Of a DNA stretch of 64,000 nt, positions 17,018 through 26,145 are shown piece after piece. The notes beneath the pieces are model-generated. The model saw only the letters and a list, made by a program, of their open reading frames with translations. It did not search any database and had not been told where the DNA came from. How positions within the stretch are numbered: position 1 is the first letter of the stretch; every line of letters starts with the position of its first letter. The stretch spans positions 1,054,001 to 1,118,000 of the forward strand of contig NZ_RBII01000001.1 in assembly GCF_003634015.1 (NCBI RefSeq). The letters are read 5' to 3'. Origin of the DNA: Litorimonas taeanensis (lineage in GTDB: Bacteria > Pseudomonadota > Alphaproteobacteria > Caulobacterales > Maricaulaceae). The translations under genes were made by a program, and so were the position numbers.

Positions 17018-17740
17018 CTATGGTGATGATGGCTCGTCGTCATCATCCAAGATTAGGTACAAACCTGCAGCGGCGGCGGCGGCGCCAGCCAAAATCAAGG
17101 CTGAATTACCAATAGCCGGACCAGTTGCAACTGGCTGTGGTGGAGGCGGAGGTGTTTGCGATGCAACAGGCGCAGGTTCAACAACCGGTGATGCTTCTAC
17201 AACAGGCTCTGGCTCAACAAAAACGGGCTCTGGCTCTACATAAACGGGCTCTGGCTCAACAAAAACAGGCTCTGGCTCAACATAAGTTGGCTCTTCGACA
17301 ACCAGTGGGTTTAGCGTCATACGCACTTCAACACGGCGGTTAAGCTGTTCTTGAACACCATCCGCAGTTGGGATGAATGGCTCTGATTCGCCGCGGCCAG
17401 ATGTTGTGATACCGCTGGCAGGGAGGCCCATTTTTACGAGAGCATTTTTAACATTGTTAGCGCGGCGCACTGACAAGGCTTGGTTAGTCGATGTCGAACC
17501 GACTGTGTCTGTGTGTCCAATAAGCTCGATAGAGCGAACATCACAAAGCGCAGAAATATTCTGAATAGATTCAATCTGAGACATAGTTTCAGCAGATTGT
17601 GCCTTACCAAATTCATAATAGACAAGTTGTGTGATATTGCTTTGTGAACAAATCGACATGTCTTGCGCGGCCGCTGATGGAGCAGCGGCGATCATTGCCG
17701 TCGCGCTCAGCGTGGATAACAAGATAGCTAAGTTTTTCAT
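17018..17740 (-). CDS. OmpA-family protein with N-terminal OmpA domain, VEPEP repeats and C-terminal membrane segment
   Basis: A 240-residue exported protein in unusual order. A signal peptide covers about 1-25. An OmpA-C-like peptidoglycan-binding domain follows at about 34-140 (IELIGHTDTVGSTSTNQALSVRRA, then GRGESEP and NRRVEVRM). Four VEPEP units lie at 154-179 with further Pro-rich sequence to 203. An Ala-rich hydrophobic segment is at 213-231, and the tail is acidic (DDDDEPSSP). Ordinary OmpA proteins have the barrel first and this domain last. The start at 17740 has GGAGG seven bases upstream; a frame opening at 17773 would disrupt the signal peptide. Cys31 and Cys66 may pair. Role inferred: linking the wall to the membrane. 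Confidence 0.83.
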   Translation of the reverse strand: MKNLAILLSTLSATAMIAAAPSAAAQDMSICSQSNITQLVYYEFGKAQSAETMSQIESIQNISALCDVRSIELIGHTDTVGSTSTNQALSVRRANNVKNALVKMGLPASGITTSGRGESEPFIPTADGVQEQLNRRVEVRMTLNPLVVEEPTYVEPEPVFVEPEPVYVEPEPVFVEPEPVVEASPVVEPAPVASQTPPPPPQPVATGPAIGNSALILAGAAAAAAGLYLILDDDDEPSSP

Positions 17741-17949
17741 TTTTTCCTCCAGGAATAGCTGCCTAATGAACACCTATTTTGAGTGCTCTTAAAAGGCTAA
17801 TTAATAAAAATCAAATGTCTTATCCTCAAAACGGACGATTCAGGCTTTGGTTCCCAATTGTGTTCATTTCGTGTTCATCTTTCTCGCTATTTTCACGATT
17901 TTTATCACCTATTTATCATAGAAAGCCTTTCATTTCCTACAATCTTGCT

Positions 17950-18287
17950 TACGTTATAGAAGTCAGCTTGCTGACTATGAGGATAAACGCGCTCATAATA
18001 GACGGACTGGACCCGGGGGCGGTACCCGGCGGCTCCACCAAAAACGCTCAGACTAGCTGAGCGCTTTTGATGGGGCCGAAATAGGATCGACAGACGTTCA
18101 AAAGGGTTAGCTTTCTTCCGTATGGGTACCGTTAAATGCCCGTTCTTTATAATTGCAAATGACAATTATTCTGAGGAATTTGCCCTAGCTGCGTAAGCAG
18201 TTCGGACATTCCGACTTTAACTCCTAGCCCTTCAGACGGCTAGGCGGGCTTCGGTGGGTAGCTGGCAACAGAAACCCACCACTTTTA
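17950..18287 (+). ncRNA. ssrA: tmRNA, two-piece (circularly permuted) form
   Basis: The acceptor end comes first: a T-arm-like stem CCGGG/CCCGG and CGGCTCCACCA ending at 18040. A 31-base spacer containing a hairpin follows. The coding piece then opens with GGGGCCGAAATAGGATCGAC at 18072, and GGGGCCG pairs with CGGCTCC to make the acceptor stem. The tag frame at 18155-18196 reads ANDNYSEEFALAA then TAA. After it come hairpins TCGGA/TCCGA and CCTAGCC/GGCTAGG, and a final GGTGGGT/ACCCACC stem before a short T run. This order is the permuted arrangement known in alphaproteobacteria. The RNA rescues stalled ribosomes and tags their products. The 5' end (about 17950, after a TACAAT -10-like hexamer) is approximate. 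Confidence 0.92.
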
Positions 18288-18391
18288 TCCCTCACAGTTA
18301 TAATTATACTGATTTTTATTATTCCAAATAAAATGGCGTTTGAGCCAGAAACGCTAGTTGATATTTAGAATAAGGGGTTTAGGGTATTCAC

Positions 18392-18973
18392 ATGAGCCAA
18401 GACCTGATGAATTACGATCAGATGACCCAACTCGCTTTGCGCGGGGTTGTCCGCGATGCCATCCGCCGCGTTATTCGCGAAGACGGTTTACCTGGCGCGC
18501 ATCATTTCTATATTACCTTTCTTACGCGTTATCCTGGCGTCGAAATTGATGAAACGCTGGCGAAGAAATACCCCGAAGAAATTACAATAGTTTTGGAACA
18601 TCAGTTTTGGGATCTCAATGCCTATGCCGATGAATTCGAAGTCACGTTGAAATTTGGCGGCATTCCAAAATATCTGAAAGTCCCCTATCTCGCCATATCG
18701 CGCTTCCATGACCCAAGCGTTGGTTTCGCCCTACAATTTGATCCACCATCAGAAATGGACCCTATTGCGAGCGGCGCCGCTGAACTTCGCGCGGTCAAAG
18801 ACACGGATAGACCGTCACCTGCCATTGCCGCTCAAACTGAAACTACGGCGACTGATAAAGCCGAGACTAAAAAGAGTGGTAAGAAAAAAGCGAAATCGGA
18901 TAAAGCATCCGAAGGCGATGCTTCAGATGAAACGGCAAATGTCGTCAGCTTGGACGCTTTTCGTAAAAAATAA
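18392..18973 (+). CDS. sspB: SspB, ClpXP adaptor (alphaproteobacterial type)
   Basis: A 193-residue protein with the SspB fold over about 1-115 (HHFYITFLTRYPGVEID, EFEVTLKFGGIPKYLKVPYLAI). A charged Lys/Ser/Ala linker follows, then a short C-terminal peptide ending VVSLDAFRKK, the part that binds ClpX. SspB grips ssrA-tagged proteins and delivers them to ClpXP. An AGGG element lies about seven bases before the ATG. The gene starts about 100 bases after the tmRNA gene on the same strand, so the tag and its reader are neighbours. Confidence 0.93.
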   Translation: MSQDLMNYDQMTQLALRGVVRDAIRRVIREDGLPGAHHFYITFLTRYPGVEIDETLAKKYPEEITIVLEHQFWDLNAYADEFEVTLKFGGIPKYLKVPYLAISRFHDPSVGFALQFDPPSEMDPIASGAAELRAVKDTDRPSPAIAAQTETTATDKAETKKSGKKKAKSDKASEGDASDETANVVSLDAFRKK

Positions 18974-19118
18974 CAATGCCCAGACGATACAATCAGGTCG
19001 CGTTTGAACCAATGACTTCAATATACAGTTTCGCTGACCTGACCTTTTGCGCGCCTTCAACCATTACCCACACTCCAATTATACAGTTACCTCTAGCTTT
19101 CAAAAAGATTAAACGACT

Positions 19119-20510
19119 ATGACAAAGACACGTACTGAATCAGACAGTTTCGGCGAATTAAAGGTGCCAGCCGATAAATATTATGGCGCGCAAACGGCGC
19201 GGTCCCTAATCAACTTTCCTATCGGCATTGAAACTATGCCGCCCTCTATCATTCGGGCACTTGGCATTATTAAACGCTCTGCCGCGATTACGAACCAGGC
19301 CCTCGATAACCTAGATGACAGCACGGCCAACGCCATTGTAAAGGCCGCATCAGAAGTCGCCGAAGGCAAGCTAGACGACAACTTCCCGCTCTCTGTCTGG
19401 CAGACAGGCTCAGGTACACAATCCAACATGAACGCCAATGAAGTCGTTTCTAATCGCGCCATTGAAATAGTGGGCGGCGAAATCGGATCAAAAACCCCCA
19501 TCCATCCAAATGACCACGTCAATCGCAGCCAATCGTCAAATGATACCTTCCCAACGGCAATGCATATTGCCTCAGCCGAAGAAATTCACCACAGTCTCCT
19601 CCCTGCTCTGCAATATCTACGCAATGCACTAAACGATAAGGCCCAAGAATTTAAGAAAATCATCAAAATCGGCCGCACTCACACTCAAGATGCGACCCCC
19701 ATCACCCTCGGGCAAGAGTTCTCTGGATATGTCGCTCAACTCGATTTAGGAATCAAACGTGTCGAGAGCGGGTTAAAAGAGCTCTACCCTCTGGCCCAAG
19801 GCGGCACAGCCGTTGGCACAGGGCTGAATGCGAAACCAAAATTTGCAAAAATGTTTGCCGAAGAAGTCGCCAATTACACGCGTCTGCCCTTCAAAACAGC
19901 CCCAAACAAATTCGAAGCCCTAGCAGCACATGATGCGTTTGTTTCCGCCCATGGCGCTCTGAATACAGTCGCAGCATCCTTGTTTAAAATCGCTAATGAT
20001 ATTCGCTTCCTTGGTTCTGGCCCGCGCTCTGGTCTTGGCGAACTTGCTTTACCTGCTAACGAACCTGGCTCGTCTATTATGCCCGGCAAGGTGAACCCAA
20101 CACAGTGCGAAGCCCTGACAATGGTCTGCGCACAAGTCATGGGGAACCACACAACAATGACTGTGGCTGGCAGCCAAGGTCATTTTGAGTTGAATGTGTA
20201 TAAGCCTGTCATGGCCTATAATATGCTCCAATCAATCAAATTGCTGACAGACGCCTCTACCAGCTTCGCCGATAAATGCGTTGTGGGTATCAAAGCGAAT
20301 GAAGACCGCATTGCGGACCTTATGGGCCGCTCGCTTATGCTTGTAACCGCTCTCGCGCCAACGATTGGCTATGACAATGCCACGACTGTCGCAAAAACAG
20401 CGCATAAAAACGGCACGACCCTACGCGAAGAAGCGGTCAAACTTGGCTTTGTCACAGAAAAGGAATTCGACAAAGTCGTCCGTCCTGAGCTGATGATCAA
20501 GCCGCGTTAA
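19119..20510 (+). CDS. fumC: Fumarate hydratase, class II
   Basis: A 463-residue TCA-cycle enzyme that interconverts fumarate and malate. It is oxygen-stable with no iron-sulphur cluster. Signature segments are [33 protein letters not shown], the [10 protein letters not shown] loop and the SS-loop [16 protein letters not shown]. The length is typical. The stop codon overlaps the next ATG by one base (TAATG), tying it to a DUF4169 protein and then an RHH protein. Confidence 0.97.
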   Translation: MTKTRTESDSFGELKVPADKYYGAQTARSLINFPIGIETMPPSIIRALGIIKRSAAITNQALDNLDDSTANAIVKAASEVAEGKLDDNFPLSVWQTGSGTQSNMNANEVVSNRAIEIVGGEIGSKTPIHPNDHVNRSQSSNDTFPTAMHIASAEEIHHSLLPALQYLRNALNDKAQEFKKIIKIGRTHTQDATPITLGQEFSGYVAQLDLGIKRVESGLKELYPLAQGGTAVGTGLNAKPKFAKMFAEEVANYTRLPFKTAPNKFEALAAHDAFVSAHGALNTVAASLFKIANDIRFLGSGPRSGLGELALPANEPGSSIMPGKVNPTQCEALTMVCAQVMGNHTTMTVAGSQGHFELNVYKPVMAYNMLQSIKLLTDASTSFADKCVVGIKANEDRIADLMGRSLMLVTALAPTIGYDNATTVAKTAHKNGTTLREEAVKLGFVTEKEFDKVVRPELMIKPR

Positions 20511-20734
20511 TGAGCGATAACGTCATAAAATTTGGCAAAGCGGCGAAAGCCGTGAAACGGGCTAGGAAAGATGCCAAAGCGGCAGAAAACCGCGCCCGTT
20601 TCGGCCAAAAAAAAGCGCATAAAGATTTAAAAGCTAAACTGACTGAAAAGCTTCAAAGCAAGCTAGACGCGCATAAAATTGAAAAAAACAAAGACGAAAC
20701 ACCCAAAGGTAACACCCCTGAAAATGAGACTTAA
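20510..20734 (+). CDS. DUF4169 small basic protein
   Basis: A 74-residue, lysine- and alanine-rich protein that starts [18 protein letters not shown], with ENRARFGQKKAHKD in the middle; this is the DUF4169 pattern. It is probably helical and may bind nucleic acid or protein partners, but the function is unknown. Its ATG overlaps the fumC stop by one base, and the RHH-domain gene begins two bases after its stop, so the three are probably one transcript. Confidence 0.82.
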   Translation: MSDNVIKFGKAAKAVKRARKDAKAAENRARFGQKKAHKDLKAKLTEKLQSKLDAHKIEKNKDETPKGNTPENET

Positions 20735-20736
20735 AC

Positions 20737-20961
20737 ATGGTCTTTAAGAAACGCTCTGTTTCGCTCTATGGGCACCAAACCTCTCTGGCTTTAGAGCCTG
20801 AATTTTGGGACATCATCGATGCTTATGTTGAAAGTTCTGGCGAAAGCTTTGCTAAATTCATTCGTGACCAAGATGACATTCGCCTTGCGAAAAATTCGGA
20901 TCAAAATCTCGCCTCTTATTTACGGGTTTGGGTGCTTAAACACATTATAGAGACGCGGTAG
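20737..20961 (+). CDS. Ribbon-helix-helix domain protein
   Basis: A 74-residue protein made almost entirely of an RHH-type fold: a short basic strand (KKRSVSLYGHQTSLAL) followed by two helices (EPEFWDIIDAYVESSG, SFAKFIRDQDD) and a tail with LASYLRVWVLKHI. It matches the alphaproteobacterial RHH_4 family, often found near fumC. It is likely a dimeric DNA binder. Targets are unknown. It has no toxin-like neighbour, so it is not an obvious antitoxin. Confidence 0.82.
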   Translation: MVFKKRSVSLYGHQTSLALEPEFWDIIDAYVESSGESFAKFIRDQDDIRLAKNSDQNLASYLRVWVLKHIIETR

Positions 20962-21052
20962 GCCTGCACAGAAAAGCACCAACACATGACTTTGAGGCAT
21001 TATCCATTTTAAAGCCCTTGCATAAACCCAAGCACTTCTTCTACATCATCAT

Positions 21053-21466
21053 ATGTCTATGATCTTTCGAACACGAAAAGTCGTTAAGCCGGGAGACCTA
21101 AACTCCCGAAACACTCTTTTCGGAGGGCGACTACTAGAATGGATAGACGAGGAATGCGGTGTATATGCCGCCTGTCAAATGAACACGGAAACCCTAGTCA
21201 CAAAATCCATGACAGCCATTAATTTTTTAGCGCCAGCCCGTCAGGGAGATGTCGTTGAAATCGGAGTGGAAACTGTTGCTGTTGGACATTGTACAATTTC
21301 TGTCAGTTGTCATGTGCGCACCAAAAAGAACCAACAAGAAATTATATCGATAGATGAAATTGTTTTTGTGAACGTAGATGATGAAGGGCGCCCCATCCGA
21401 CACGGCAAATATAAGTCTAAATCCCTAGAGCTCCAATCTATGAAACGTGAAACGTCACTGGTGTAA
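21053..21466 (+). CDS. Acyl-CoA thioesterase, hotdog fold
   Basis: A 137-residue single hotdog domain of the YciA/BFIT-like kind. The segment NSRNTLFGGRLLEWIDEECGVYAA carries the conserved Asn, Gly-Gly and acidic residues. TKSMTAINFLAPARQGDVVEI is the following strand pair. It hydrolyses acyl-CoA esters in the cytoplasm; chain-length preference cannot be told. It stands between the fumC group and the helicase gene, with 91 and 79 base gaps. Confidence 0.87.
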   Translation: MSMIFRTRKVVKPGDLNSRNTLFGGRLLEWIDEECGVYAACQMNTETLVTKSMTAINFLAPARQGDVVEIGVETVAVGHCTISVSCHVRTKKNQQEIISIDEIVFVNVDDEGRPIRHGKYKSKSLELQSMKRETSLV

Positions 21467-21545
21467 CCTCTCCACTTGAACAAGCCCGTAAAATCGAAAC
21501 AGTTCAGCCATAGCCAAGGCGCGTCCTTGCCCCTATGTTTTTCCC

Positions 21546-23900
21546 ATGTCTTCCGCTGATTCTTTTCAACCGGCCCCACCGCCGCCCGATAGACGGTCTA
21601 TTTCCGAACGGGCTATGCCTGTGCGAAGCTATGAAGGCGCGGCTAATGCTGATTATTTAGAAGGATTAAACGCCGAGCAATCTGATGCTGTGCTGACTAT
21701 TGACGGACCTCTTCTCGTTCTGGCTGGCGCTGGCACGGGTAAGACGCGCGTCCTGACCTGCCGCCTTGCACATATCTTGAACACGGGCCGCGCTTATCCC
21801 AGCCAGATTCTTTCTGTAACCTTTACAAACAAAGCCGCGCGCGAAATGCGCGAACGTGTTGGCGGACTTATCGGTCAACAAGTCGAAGGCTTGCCTTGGC
21901 TTGGAACATTTCATTCTATTGCGGCGAAAATTCTACGCATCCATGCCGAACTCGTCGGCCTGAAATCCAGCTTCACAATACTCGATACGGATGATCAGAT
22001 CCGTCTTTTGAAACAAGTTATCAAAGCCGCCGATATTGATGAGAAACGCTGGACAGGTCGTTATTTGGCCGCCCTGATTGATAGTTGGAAAAATAAAGGG
22101 CTAACCCCTGAAAAACTCAGCTCTAAAGAATCCTATAAATTTGCAGAAGGCAAAGGCGCAGCACTTTACAAAACCTACCAAGACAGGCTGAAGGTTTTAA
22201 ACGCCTGTGACTTTGGTGATCTCCTACTTCACAATTTGACATTATTTATGGAAAACCCTGATGTCTTGAAAAAGTACCATCAGAAATTCAAATATCTCCT
22301 CGTGGACGAGTATCAAGATACAAATGTCTGCCAATATCTCTGGCTCCGCCTCTTGGCCCAAGGCTCGCAAAACATCTGCGTTGTTGGCGATGATGACCAA
22401 TCCATTTACGGATGGCGCGGGGCAGAGGTTGATAACATCCTTCGTTTCGAAAAAGACTTTCCGGGCGCAAAAGTGGTCAAGCTTGAGCGAAATTACCGCT
22501 CGACAGAACATATTCTTGGCGCGGCCTCTGGACTTATCGCCTCTAATCAAGATCGACTCGGCAAAACCCTTTGGACCGAAGACACAGGCGGGCACAAAGT
22601 CACAGTTACGGGCGTTTGGGATGCCCCTGCCGAAGCGCGTATCGTCTCAGATGAGATTGAGAGCTGGCACTATAAGGGCCGAAAATATAATGATGTAGCG
22701 ATCTTGGTTCGCGCCTCTCGGCAAATGCGAAGCTTTGAAGAGCGCTTTATTCAGCTTGGCTTACCTTACCGCGTTATTGGAGGGCCACGTTTCTTCGAAA
22801 GGCTCGAAATTCGTGATGCTCACGCCTATTTGCGCGTCTTGAAATCAGATACTGATGACTTGGCGTTCGAACGGATTGTCAACACGCCCAAACGAGGCAT
22901 TGGCGCCACAACCATTCAAAAGCTACAACAAGCGGCGCGGGCAATGCATATCAGCCTTGAGGCCGCGACACGAGAACTTACGAAAACCGATGAAATTCGC
23001 GGCAAAGCGCGCACGGCGCTACGGGCGTTCATTCTTGATATTGATCGGTGGCGAGCAGAGGCCAAAGATATTCGTCATACCGAAATCGCCGAACGCATAT
23101 TAGATGAAAGTGGCTACACACAAATGTGGCGCGACAATAAAGACGCGAAATCCGCAGGCCGCCTAGAAAACCTCAAAGAGCTTATTCAAGCGATGGGAGA
23201 ATTTGACACTCTCGACGCCTATCTTGAACATGTAAGCCTCGTCTTGGACGTCGAAAAAGGCCCCCAAGAGGATGAAGTTTCTTTGATGACGCTTCACTCT
23301 GCCAAAGGCCTAGAGTTCCCGCTTGTCTTTTTACCAGGATGGGAAGAAGGCGTCTTCCCAAGCCAAAAGAGCATGGATGAAAATGGCCTCGCAGGATTAG
23401 AAGAAGAACGCCGCCTCGCCTATGTTGGTATTACGCGCGCGCGTGAAAAGGCAAAAATTTACTTCGCGGCGAACCGCCAAGTTTATGGCTCTTGGCAATC
23501 AAGCGTTCCCTCGCGCTTTATTGACGAATTGCCCATTCAACATGTTGACGTTGAAACGGGAACAGGCCAGCCTGCCTCAAACCGCATTGCCCAAGACGTC
23601 GCCCGAGACTTTACATCTAGCTTTGAAACCGCCCGCAGCCAAAGAGCCAGTTCTCCGGGCTGGCAACGCTATGAAGCCAATAAAGGTAAAAAATACGGTA
23701 GAGGGCCAAAAGAGATAGAAGGTCACGCCATTCGTAGACCTGCAAAAAAAGCCGTTAGCGAATTTAAAGTCGGGGATCGTGTCTTTCATCAAAAATTCGG
23801 ATATGGACGTGTAACATCAGCTGATGGAAATAAATTAGGCGTCGCTTTTGAAAAAGCTGGTGATAAAAACGTACTTGATGGATTTGTAGATAGGGCCTGA
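21546..23900 (+). CDS. uvrD: UvrD/PcrA-type ATP-dependent DNA helicase
   Basis: A 784-residue superfamily 1A helicase. The Walker A GAGTGKT is at 61-67. Other motifs are FTNKAAREMRERV (Ia), LLVDEYQDTN (II), VVGDDDQSIYGWRGA (III), ERNYRS (IV), VSLMTLHSAKGLEFPLVFLPG (V) and EERRLAYVGITRA (VI). The final 50 residues (FKVGDRVFHQKFGYGRV onward) are the Tudor-like C-terminal domain common in UvrD/PcrA. It unwinds DNA 3' to 5' in repair and at replication-transcription conflicts. UvrD versus PcrA is a naming matter in this group. Confidence 0.95.
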   Translation: MSSADSFQPAPPPPDRRSISERAMPVRSYEGAANADYLEGLNAEQSDAVLTIDGPLLVLAGAGTGKTRVLTCRLAHILNTGRAYPSQILSVTFTNKAAREMRERVGGLIGQQVEGLPWLGTFHSIAAKILRIHAELVGLKSSFTILDTDDQIRLLKQVIKAADIDEKRWTGRYLAALIDSWKNKGLTPEKLSSKESYKFAEGKGAALYKTYQDRLKVLNACDFGDLLLHNLTLFMENPDVLKKYHQKFKYLLVDEYQDTNVCQYLWLRLLAQGSQNICVVGDDDQSIYGWRGAEVDNILRFEKDFPGAKVVKLERNYRSTEHILGAASGLIASNQDRLGKTLWTEDTGGHKVTVTGVWDAPAEARIVSDEIESWHYKGRKYNDVAILVRASRQMRSFEERFIQLGLPYRVIGGPRFFERLEIRDAHAYLRVLKSDTDDLAFERIVNTPKRGIGATTIQKLQQAARAMHISLEAATRELTKTDEIRGKARTALRAFILDIDRWRAEAKDIRHTEIAERILDESGYTQMWRDNKDAKSAGRLENLKELIQAMGEFDTLDAYLEHVSLVLDVEKGPQEDEVSLMTLHSAKGLEFPLVFLPGWEEGVFPSQKSMDENGLAGLEEERRLAYVGITRAREKAKIYFAANRQVYGSWQSSVPSRFIDELPIQHVDVETGTGQPASNRIAQDVARDFTSSFETARSQRASSPGWQRYEANKGKKYGRGPKEIEGHAIRRPAKKAVSEFKVGDRVFHQKFGYGRVTSADGNKLGVAFEKAGDKNVLDGFVDRA

Positions 23901-23905
23901 AAATC

Positions 23906-25267
23906 ATGCGGATTTTGTGTTTAGTTTTACTGTCTTGCCTCCTAAGCGCCTGTGCCAGTACAAAATTCAGCGTCTTGGAAATCAACTCTTTATCCGCCGA
24001 AAAAAGCGGTATTGGCGAGTTTGAAGGCCTTGAATACCTCGCGCGGCGCGCCCCTATCACACAAACGCAACGCATTAATATTATATTTCTGCACGGTATT
24101 GGTTGGGTTGAAAACCCAGAAGATAAGCCTCTCGCCAATAGCTTTATCCAAGGTGTCGCAAAGGCCTATAATTTAGAAACACCCGAAAAGACCGTCAGCT
24201 CTTTATGTGGACGCGATAAAGAAGACGAACAGAGCCCTCGTAAAAATTACATACACATTAAAGAAGCAACCCCGAAACTATACCGCACCTCTATTCCGGG
24301 GCGAAACCTTGAAATAGACACGCTCGTTTGCATGGACAAACAAGTCCTTCCTGTTGGTAACGACCTTGAATTTGTAATCTACCGAGTATTTTGGGATGAA
24401 CTAATGTGGGAGAGTTTGCAATTCGCCCATGTTGGCCAAGATGATGCAAATGGAGATAGCAGTAATTTCGCGGCCCTTCGTAAAGGCGTCAATAGAAGCT
24501 TGAAAGACAAGCTCGTCAATTTTGGGTTTTCTGATGCCGTCATGTATCTTGGGCCCGCGGGCAATGAAATTCGTTCAGCCATTCGCGGCGCCATGTGTGC
24601 GGCGGCCCTTGATGCAGCCGGTGTCGACTTCAGCAGACTAGGTCATGAAGGTGATTACAAAACAATATGCGACACAGCGAATAGAACCTCAATTCAAACA
24701 GACCCTTTCGCATTTGTCACGGAATCTCTCGGATCAAAAATAGCGCTAGACCTAATCCGAGAAGTAATGACTGACGGCACAGAAACCGTGCATGATGATA
24801 TGATCAAAAACACGCAAGTCTTTATGCTGGCTAATCAGATACCGTTATTAGGCTTGTCAGATATATCCATGGGCGAGCCTTTCCAACCGTCTGATTATAG
24901 TGCCAGTGAACGCCCGACCTTTATTGCCTTTTCAGAGATCAATGATTTTTTGACGTATGAACTCGTCCCATTCTATGAACAACTTTATAGAAACTCGTCG
25001 ATAGACCCTACTCTTGTAGGTATGGCCGAAGACGGATTTGATAGGCGCAGACTCGTCGAGAAATTGGGCTTTAATGTTATTGATATGCGGGTCGAATTTG
25101 CGCCGCCCCTTATTCCATTCGTCAAAAGTTTCGTTGATCCGCTATTTGCGCATAATGGCCATGTTCAACAACCGCGTATTATGGAATACATCCTTTGCGG
25201 GGCACGAGGTCGCGACGTAAAGATTGATGGCTGCGGCGTCATCTTTACCAATCAAAAACAAAAATAA
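23906..25267 (+). CDS. Putative lipoprotein with alpha/beta-hydrolase-like core
   Basis: A 453-residue protein I do not recognise as a named family. The first 16 residues are a lipoprotein signal with lipobox LSAC, so it is likely membrane-anchored. A strand-turn segment INIIFLHGIGWVE resembles the oxyanion strand of alpha/beta hydrolases. AFVTESLGSKIALDLI resembles a nucleophile elbow, although it reads T-E-S-L-G rather than G-x-S-x-G. A candidate acid and a late histidine (HNGHVQQPRI) exist but cannot be assigned. It begins five bases after the helicase gene and ends 14 bases before prmA. Confidence 0.7.
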   Translation: MRILCLVLLSCLLSACASTKFSVLEINSLSAEKSGIGEFEGLEYLARRAPITQTQRINIIFLHGIGWVENPEDKPLANSFIQGVAKAYNLETPEKTVSSLCGRDKEDEQSPRKNYIHIKEATPKLYRTSIPGRNLEIDTLVCMDKQVLPVGNDLEFVIYRVFWDELMWESLQFAHVGQDDANGDSSNFAALRKGVNRSLKDKLVNFGFSDAVMYLGPAGNEIRSAIRGAMCAAALDAAGVDFSRLGHEGDYKTICDTANRTSIQTDPFAFVTESLGSKIALDLIREVMTDGTETVHDDMIKNTQVFMLANQIPLLGLSDISMGEPFQPSDYSASERPTFIAFSEINDFLTYELVPFYEQLYRNSSIDPTLVGMAEDGFDRRRLVEKLGFNVIDMRVEFAPPLIPFVKSFVDPLFAHNGHVQQPRIMEYILCGARGRDVKIDGCGVIFTNQKQK

Positions 25268-25281
25268 CGAACCGATATATA

Positions 25282-26145
25282 ATGACACAAGTTTGGAAGC
25301 TCTCCCTAGACGGAGAAGAAACCGATATTTATGAAGCCGCAGAGACCCTCGGGTTTCTTGATGACAGTGAAGCGCTTGCTATCACAGTCTTTGAAAAAGA
25401 GGTGAAAACGGCTGCGCTAAACTTTGTACTTGAAGCGCTTTATGAAACCGAAGCCGAAGCTAAAACAGCGCAAGCAATTATACCCGGCATCATTAGCGCT
25501 GTCGAAGACCAAGACTGGGTCACGCTAACACAGTCTGGCCTCCCCCCTGTTGCGGCGGGGCGCTTCTTTGTTCACGGATCACACGATAAAGACACTATAC
25601 CCAGCGGCACCGAGTATCCTATATTGATTGACGCGGGCATGGCCTTTGGCACAGGGCATCACGGCACGACAAAAGGTTGTTTGGTGATCTTTGATAATTT
25701 ATTGCTAGACGGAAATGCGCCTAGTTCTGTCCTAGATTTAGGTTGCGGCGCGGGCATATTAGCCATAGCCGCAGCGAAAGCCCTGCCCAACATTGATATC
25801 TATGCAAGCGACATTGACCCTGACGCCATAGAGGTGACAGAAGCCAATGCGAAGATTAACGCTGTGGGAGATAGCATAAGTGCATTTCAAGCCGACGGTT
25901 TTTCTAGCGCCAATTTGAAAGGGCAAAGTTTTGATTTAATCTTTGCTAATATACTTGCGGGTCCCCTTATGGGCCTAGCACCAGAAATATTCCAAGCCAC
26001 CAAGCCCAAGGGTAGAGTTATTTTATCCGGCATTTTAGCCGAACAGGCCGAGACAGTTGCCACGACCTTTTCAAAAGCAGGCTTTCAAGTGACGCCTAAA
26101 ATTACCCTCGAAGGATGGACGTCACTTTTAGCCTTCAAGCCTTAA
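25282..26145 (+). CDS. prmA: Ribosomal protein L11 methyltransferase
   Basis: A 287-residue SAM-dependent methyltransferase that trimethylates ribosomal protein L11. It has the PrmA-specific motif DAGMAFGTGHHGTTKGCL, then the class I SAM motif VLDLGCGAGILAIAAAK, the acidic loop DIDPDAIEV and the catalytic-side ANILAGPLMGLAP. The substrate-recruiting domain occupies about the first 100 residues. Its last codons overlap the 3' end of a small gene on the opposite strand. Confidence 0.95.
   Translation: MTQVWKLSLDGEETDIYEAAETLGFLDDSEALAITVFEKEVKTAALNFVLEALYETEAEAKTAQAIIPGIISAVEDQDWVTLTQSGLPPVAAGRFFVHGSHDKDTIPSGTEYPILIDAGMAFGTGHHGTTKGCLVIFDNLLLDGNAPSSVLDLGCGAGILAIAAAKALPNIDIYASDIDPDAIEVTEANAKINAVGDSISAFQADGFSSANLKGQSFDLIFANILAGPLMGLAPEIFQATKPKGRVILSGILAEQAETVATTFSKAGFQVTPKITLEGWTSLLAFKP

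Noticed and set aside
17205-17290. Short direct repeats that could suggest a CRISPR array
   Set aside because: They encode VEPEP units in frame within the OmpA-family protein, with no spacers or cas genes.
17779-18060. Plus-strand frame of 93 codons
   Set aside because: It runs into the tmRNA acceptor piece and its translation has no protein-like pattern. RNA structure explains the stretch.
18041-18071. Hairpin with T run inside the tmRNA gene, looking like a terminator
   Set aside because: It is the spacer that is cut out of the permuted tmRNA precursor; ending transcription here would separate the two halves of one RNA.
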